Source of the DNA: Perlabentimonas sp041656735
Lineage (GTDB): Bacteria > Bacteroidota > Bacteroidia > Bacteroidales > Tenuifilaceae
Length of the DNA: 64,000 nt
Direction: 5' to 3'
Assembly: GCA_041656735.1 (NCBI GenBank)
Contig: JBBACY010000013.1
Span: forward strand, 12,810-76,809
In this document: piece after piece, positions 60,281-64,000 of the stretch
Numbering within the stretch: position 1 is the stretch's first letter
How the letters are laid out: every line of letters begins with the position of its first letter
Position numbers and translations under genes: made by a program
The notes under the pieces: generated by a model
Databases searched by the model: none
The model's input: only the letters and a program-made list of their open reading frames with translations
Told to the model about the DNA's origin: nothing

Positions 60281-62062
60281 ATGAACAAATTTTTTCGCTA
60301 TTTCTTCATTGCAACCTTCAGTATACTCATACTCTTTTTTAGTGCAAAGCATATATATAAAAGGAATGTTCGAAGTAACGTTCAGGTTGAGTTACGTTAT
60401 AACCAGAATTCTAGCCTTACATACGACGAGGCAATTGCAGCTTACCGAAATCTTGATTTTGAATATAGGGAGGCTAAACTAATACCCTATGGTACAACCG
60501 ATTTTGGGAAGCCTCTTCATCTTTTCGTAATTTCTCGCACTAAAATTTTCGACCCAGTAATACTCCACGAAAAGGGCTTTAGGGTTGTTATGGTTAATAA
60601 TGGTATTCACCCGGGCGAGCCTTGTGGGATTGATGCCAGCGTTAAACTTGCTACCGATATACTATCGAAAAAGGATAGCTTATGGACTTATATGGATAGC
60701 ACTGTGTTGTGTATTGTGCCTGTATATAATATAGGTGGAGCCCACAACCGTTCTCCTTACAATAGGGCAAACCAAAATGGACCCGAAATGCAGGGCTTTA
60801 GGGCAAATGCTCGAAACTTAGACCTAAACAGAGATTATGCTCCTATGGATAGCCGGAATGCCCAAACATTTGCGCGAATTTTTCATAGTTGGAAACCAAA
60901 TTTGCTAATTGATACACACGCCACCAATGGTGCCGATTATCAGTATATTATGACTCTGGTTGCCACGCATCCACAGGAACTCCCCCCTATGCTGGGTGCA
61001 TACTATGGTGATGTATTTGAGCCATATTTATACAGTCAAATGGAAAAGAGAGGATACCCTATGATACCCTACGTTTCGCCCATGGGGCAAACTCCAGATA
61101 GCGGAATACAGCAATTCCTAAACCCTCCGCGTTATACTTCTGGATACGGCCGAATGTTTAATACCATATCATTTATGACCGAGTCGCATATGTTTAAAGA
61201 TTTTGCCGATAGGGTATTGGCTACTTACCAGTTTATTGAAGCTTCGCTGCGATTTACTAGTGAAAATGGGAGTAAACTTGCGGCTTTGCTCAACGAGGCT
61301 AATCTTTACGTTTCCAATCAAAAAGAGTTTGTGCTTGCATGGGAGATTGATTCAACCCGTAGCGAGACCATCTCATTTATGGGCTATGAGGCTGAGTATG
61401 TTGATAGTGAAATTACCGGAAGCAAAAGACTTCGGTACAACAGAGATAAGCCTTACACAAAAGACATACCTTTTTTAAGGCATTTTATACCCAGCTTAAC
61501 CATTGCGACACCCGATTTCTATTATATTCCACAGGCTTGGCGAGAGGTGATAGACAGGCTCACACTTAATAAGGTTCAACTTTACCAGTTCGAGAAGGAT
61601 ACTATTCTTCAGGTTGAAGCCTACTATATTCAGGATTACGAAACTTATAGTCGCCCGCAAAATGGACACTATTTGCACTATAATGTTGAGTTGCGAACCG
61701 AATTACAGGAGGTGCAGTTTTATTCTGGCGACTACATTGTACCTGTAAACCAACCCGCTAATCAGTTTTTAGTTGAAATGCTCGAACCTCAATCGTCTGA
61801 TTCGTACTTCGTTTGGAACTTTTTCGACCCAATTCTTCAGCGTAAGGAGTACTTTTCACCATATATTTTTGAAGATTTTGCGCTCGAAATGCTGAAATCT
61901 AATCCAGAGTTGAAAGAGGAGTTTGAGCAGAAGCGCCGAGAGGATAAAAAGTTCGCATCCAACTCGTATGCCCAGCTAAGCTTCCTTTACCAACGCTCTC
62001 CTTTCTTTGAGAAAGGGTTTATGCGATATCCTGTTTTCCGATCGGTGAGCCGCAGCAATTAG
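60281..62062 (+). CDS. M14-family zinc carboxypeptidase
   Basis: A 593-residue secreted or membrane-anchored protein. Membrane/signal segment at 5-23, then the M14 domain: zinc ligands His110 and Glu113 (GIHPGEPCGID) and a third His near residue 214 (IDTHATNGADY). RNLDLNRDYAP is the conserved substrate region. A C-terminal ~300 residues follow the peptidase domain, probably a beta-sandwich, with no clear name. Bacterial M14 proteins trim peptides or peptidoglycan stems. It may sit in the periplasm or on the surface. The flavoprotein gene starts 29 bases later. Confidence 0.88.
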   Translation: MNKFFRYFFIATFSILILFFSAKHIYKRNVRSNVQVELRYNQNSSLTYDEAIAAYRNLDFEYREAKLIPYGTTDFGKPLHLFVISRTKIFDPVILHEKGFRVVMVNNGIHPGEPCGIDASVKLATDILSKKDSLWTYMDSTVLCIVPVYNIGGAHNRSPYNRANQNGPEMQGFRANARNLDLNRDYAPMDSRNAQTFARIFHSWKPNLLIDTHATNGADYQYIMTLVATHPQELPPMLGAYYGDVFEPYLYSQMEKRGYPMIPYVSPMGQTPDSGIQQFLNPPRYTSGYGRMFNTISFMTESHMFKDFADRVLATYQFIEASLRFTSENGSKLAALLNEANLYVSNQKEFVLAWEIDSTRSETISFMGYEAEYVDSEITGSKRLRYNRDKPYTKDIPFLRHFIPSLTIATPDFYYIPQAWREVIDRLTLNKVQLYQFEKDTILQVEAYYIQDYETYSRPQNGHYLHYNVELRTELQEVQFYSGDYIVPVNQPANQFLVEMLEPQSSDSYFVWNFFDPILQRKEYFSPYIFEDFALEMLKSNPELKEEFEQKRREDKKFASNSYAQLSFLYQRSPFFEKGFMRYPVFRSVSRSN

Positions 62063-62091
62063 ATCGCCAAATTATTTAAATCGTTTTTTCT

Positions 62092-63357
62092 ATGGTTTCT
62101 CAAAATGTTGATATTGTGGTGGTGGGGGCAGGGCCTGCGGGTATACTAGCGGCCGGAAAGGCCGCTGCCGATGGGGCCAAGGTTTTGCTCCTCGAAAAGA
62201 TGGAGAAGCCGGCTCGTAAACTTCGTATTACGGGCAAAGGACGATGTAATATAACCAATGCCAAGCCCTACCTTGAGTTTTTGGACGATATTTACCCCGA
62301 ACCCCGTTTTGTTCGCGATGCGTTTAACTCATTTTTTAATAATGATATTGTTGAGCTACTTAGCAGTGTGGGGGTTGAAACGGTTCAGGAGCGAGGTATG
62401 CGTATTTTTCCTGCAAGTGGTAAGGCCTGGGACGTGGCCGAAGGGTTAGTGAAATGGGCAAAGGCGCAAGGCGTTACAATTGTTAACAAAGCTTGTGTTA
62501 CCAGTATTTCCGTGAGTAATGCACGGATTGCTTCCATAGATTACACTGACAATAGTAAGGGTGCAATTCAGTTGAAATGTGGTGCGGCTATCTTAGCAAC
62601 AGGTGGTAAGTCCTACCCTGCAACTGGTTCTACTGGCGACGGTTATAGATTGGCTCAGGATTGTGGTCATACCATAACGCCTTTATTGCCTAGCCTTGTG
62701 GGGGTTGAAACTACCCCAGTGTTTAGTTTTAAAAGTGGGCTTAGCCTTAAAAATGTTAACCTAACTTTACTTATTGAGGGCAAGCAAAGTGATGAAGAGT
62801 TTGGTGAACTTGAACTAACAGACTATGGACTAAATGGGCCGATAATGTTGAGGCTTAGTCGTAAGGTTATTTTTGCTTTGGCTAAAGGCAGTAAGGTTGA
62901 ACTTGTTTTAGATTTAAAGCCTGCATTAACTAACGAAAAACTTAAGAACCGTATCCAGCGCGAAATAGATGAAAACTCCCGCATTGCGGTTATCGACCTT
63001 GCCCGTAAACTCCTACCTAAAGATTTAGCCACTGTTATGGTTGACCAGCTTGGGATTGCAGCCCAAAAGGTGGTGGCTCGCCTATCTGCTTCCGAATGTG
63101 ATAGTATTGTTCAATGGTTAAAAGAACAGCATTTTGTAGTTACGGGGCAACGCCTATGGAACGAGGCTATTGTAACTGCAGGAGGTGTTTCACTAAAGGA
63201 GGTAAACCCAAAATCAATGGAATCGAAATTAGTTGGCGGTTTATTTTTCGCTGGAGAGTTGCTAGACCTCGATGCTTCAACAGGCGGTTATAATTTGCAA
63301 ATAGCTTACTCAACAGGTTGGTTAGCAGGCAAAAACGCCGCAGAGTCTTTACGCTAA
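62092..63357 (+). CDS. BaiN/HI0933-type flavoprotein
   Basis: A 421-residue FAD-dependent oxidoreductase. The dinucleotide fold is VVGAGPAGILAAGKAA (residues 9-24), followed by EKMEKPARKLRITGKGRCNITN, LATGGKSYPATGSTGDGY and, at the end, FAGELLDLDASTGGYNLQIA. This is the HI0933 group, a subset of which (BaiN) reduces unsaturated steroids. The true substrate is unknown. It lies back-to-back with a convergent gene, with 2 bases between stops and no terminator. Confidence 0.9.
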   Translation: MVSQNVDIVVVGAGPAGILAAGKAAADGAKVLLLEKMEKPARKLRITGKGRCNITNAKPYLEFLDDIYPEPRFVRDAFNSFFNNDIVELLSSVGVETVQERGMRIFPASGKAWDVAEGLVKWAKAQGVTIVNKACVTSISVSNARIASIDYTDNSKGAIQLKCGAAILATGGKSYPATGSTGDGYRLAQDCGHTITPLLPSLVGVETTPVFSFKSGLSLKNVNLTLLIEGKQSDEEFGELELTDYGLNGPIMLRLSRKVIFALAKGSKVELVLDLKPALTNEKLKNRIQREIDENSRIAVIDLARKLLPKDLATVMVDQLGIAAQKVVARLSASECDSIVQWLKEQHFVVTGQRLWNEAIVTAGGVSLKEVNPKSMESKLVGGLFFAGELLDLDASTGGYNLQIAYSTGWLAGKNAAESLR

Positions 63358-63359
63358 CT

Positions 63360-63965
63360 CTATCGTACAAAAAAGTCGAGCAAAAGTTCGTTATTCAAAT
63401 AGCCCTTAAGCCTGTCGCCAATAGCTACGGGTTTTGTGGCAACGGGAGTACCTGTGTATATTAAATCGCCTATTTTTAGCGTGGTGTATTTCGATAGGTA
63501 TGCAATAAGTTTATCAAAACTATACACCATTTCATTGGTGTTCCCTTTCTGAATTATCTCACCATTCTGTTCTAGCCAAAAATTGATGCCATTGGGGTTG
63601 TTCGGTATTTTTACAAACTGGCTAATAGGGGCAGCGCCATCAAATGCCTCCGATATTTCCCACGGTAAACCCTTTTGCTTGCATTGTTGCTGTATGTCCT
63701 GTGCGGAAAAGTTTATACCTAAGCCAATTTCGTTGTAGTATCTGTGAGCAAATCGTTCGGCTATGTTTCTTCCCAGCCTACAAATTTTTATTACCACCTC
63801 TAGTTCGCAATGAATATCGGTTGAAAAGCTAGGGTAAAAAAAAGGCTGGTTGTTTCTAAGCAAGCAGGTGTCGGGCTTAAAAAAAAATATGGGGCAATCC
63901 GTCATCTTGACCTCAGGTACAGTGGTTAGCCCTGGGTAGTTTTTGTTAATGCAAATAATTTTCAT
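63360..63965 (-). CDS. Fumarylacetoacetate hydrolase (FAH) family protein
   Basis: A 201-residue single-domain FAH-type protein. ELEVVIKICRLG carries the metal-binding Glu (of the E-x-E pattern), LGINFSAQD and GDLIYTGTP fit the family. Relatives are isomerase/decarboxylases in aromatic degradation and acylpyruvate hydrolases that clean up oxaloacetate-like compounds. Substrate unknown. The start ATG is preceded by a leader repeat (63963-64000). Confidence 0.85.
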   Translation of the reverse strand: MKIICINKNYPGLTTVPEVKMTDCPIFFFKPDTCLLRNNQPFFYPSFSTDIHCELEVVIKICRLGRNIAERFAHRYYNEIGLGINFSAQDIQQQCKQKGLPWEISEAFDGAAPISQFVKIPNNPNGINFWLEQNGEIIQKGNTNEMVYSFDKLIAYLSKYTTLKIGDLIYTGTPVATKPVAIGDRLKGYLNNELLLDFFVR

Positions 63966-64000
63966 CTATCTATTTAACTGTTTTTGAACTTACAGAACAT
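63963..64000 (-). promoter_or_regulatory. Promoter/leader repeat, copy D
   Basis: Minus strand: ATGTTCTGTAAGTTC, then AAAAACAGTTAAATAGATAG and ATG. The part from AAAACAG on matches copy C in nearly all positions. The window ends before the full element is seen. Confidence 0.5.

Noticed and set aside
1..64000. CRISPR array, prophage, insertion sequence with transposase, rRNA operon
   Set aside because: No regularly spaced direct repeats, no integrase, transposase or phage structural genes and no rRNA sequences were seen.

Overview
The window reads as chromosome of an anaerobic or facultatively anaerobic member of the Bacteroidota, most likely a Bacteroidales/Marinilabiliales-type bacterium. 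Three things suggest this. Promoter-like sequences follow the Bacteroidota pattern (TTTG, about 19 bases, TAnnTTTG), with two exact matches in front of the HU gene and a lipoprotein gene. Shine-Dalgarno sequences are rare. The gene families and their order are typical of that phylum: rseC-rnfBCDGEA, DUF6132, LytTR regulators, LpxB beside SurE. The name of the organism is inference.

Layout. Positions 1-2435 carry a selenium group (yedF, a DUF3343 carrier-like gene, selD), followed by a HigBA toxin-antitoxin pair. 3289-11369 holds an oxalate/formate-type MFS carrier, a phosphohexomutase, small secreted or membrane proteins, glyA and a CLC-CBS chloride protein. 11935-17610 is a complete Rnf operon ending in a strong terminator. 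17808-29465 has an acetyltransferase, a TPR histidine kinase with its NtrC-type regulator, purB, an MsbA-like ABC exporter, two tRNA-Ser genes, HU, a TrmH-type methylase, a LytTR regulator and a class III aminotransferase. 30624-32439 is an AT-rich ATPase/RloB pair that looks like an anti-phage module. 32638-39471 holds nfeD, mqnA (futalosine menaquinone route), a repeat-rich spacer, a macro-domain protein, a lipoprotein and pheT.

The most distinctive block is 39930-48211. It contains an AcoR-like sigma-54 activator, an iron alcohol dehydrogenase and a tight five-gene hydrogenase operon: ferredoxin-like protein, PAS-bearing putative sensory [FeFe]-hydrogenase, SpoIIE/PP2C phosphatase, second ferredoxin-like protein, and group-B-like [FeFe]-hydrogenase. 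With Rnf, this suggests a cell that balances reduced ferredoxin, NADH, H2 and alcohol, and that may sense H2 or redox state through the HydS-like protein and its phosphatase. No hydrogenase maturases lie in the window.

48631-63965 is mostly housekeeping: surE, lpxB, a SpoIID-like protein, ATP-grasp, VOC, SDR, a PhoB-like regulator, bacteriohemerythrin, HAD, HD, an M14 peptidase, a BaiN-type flavoprotein and an FAH-family hydrolase. A frameshifted hicB remnant lies at 57415-57780. Several dispersed repeat families sit in the spacers. One of them is a promoter/leader-like element found directly in front of start codons at several unrelated loci.
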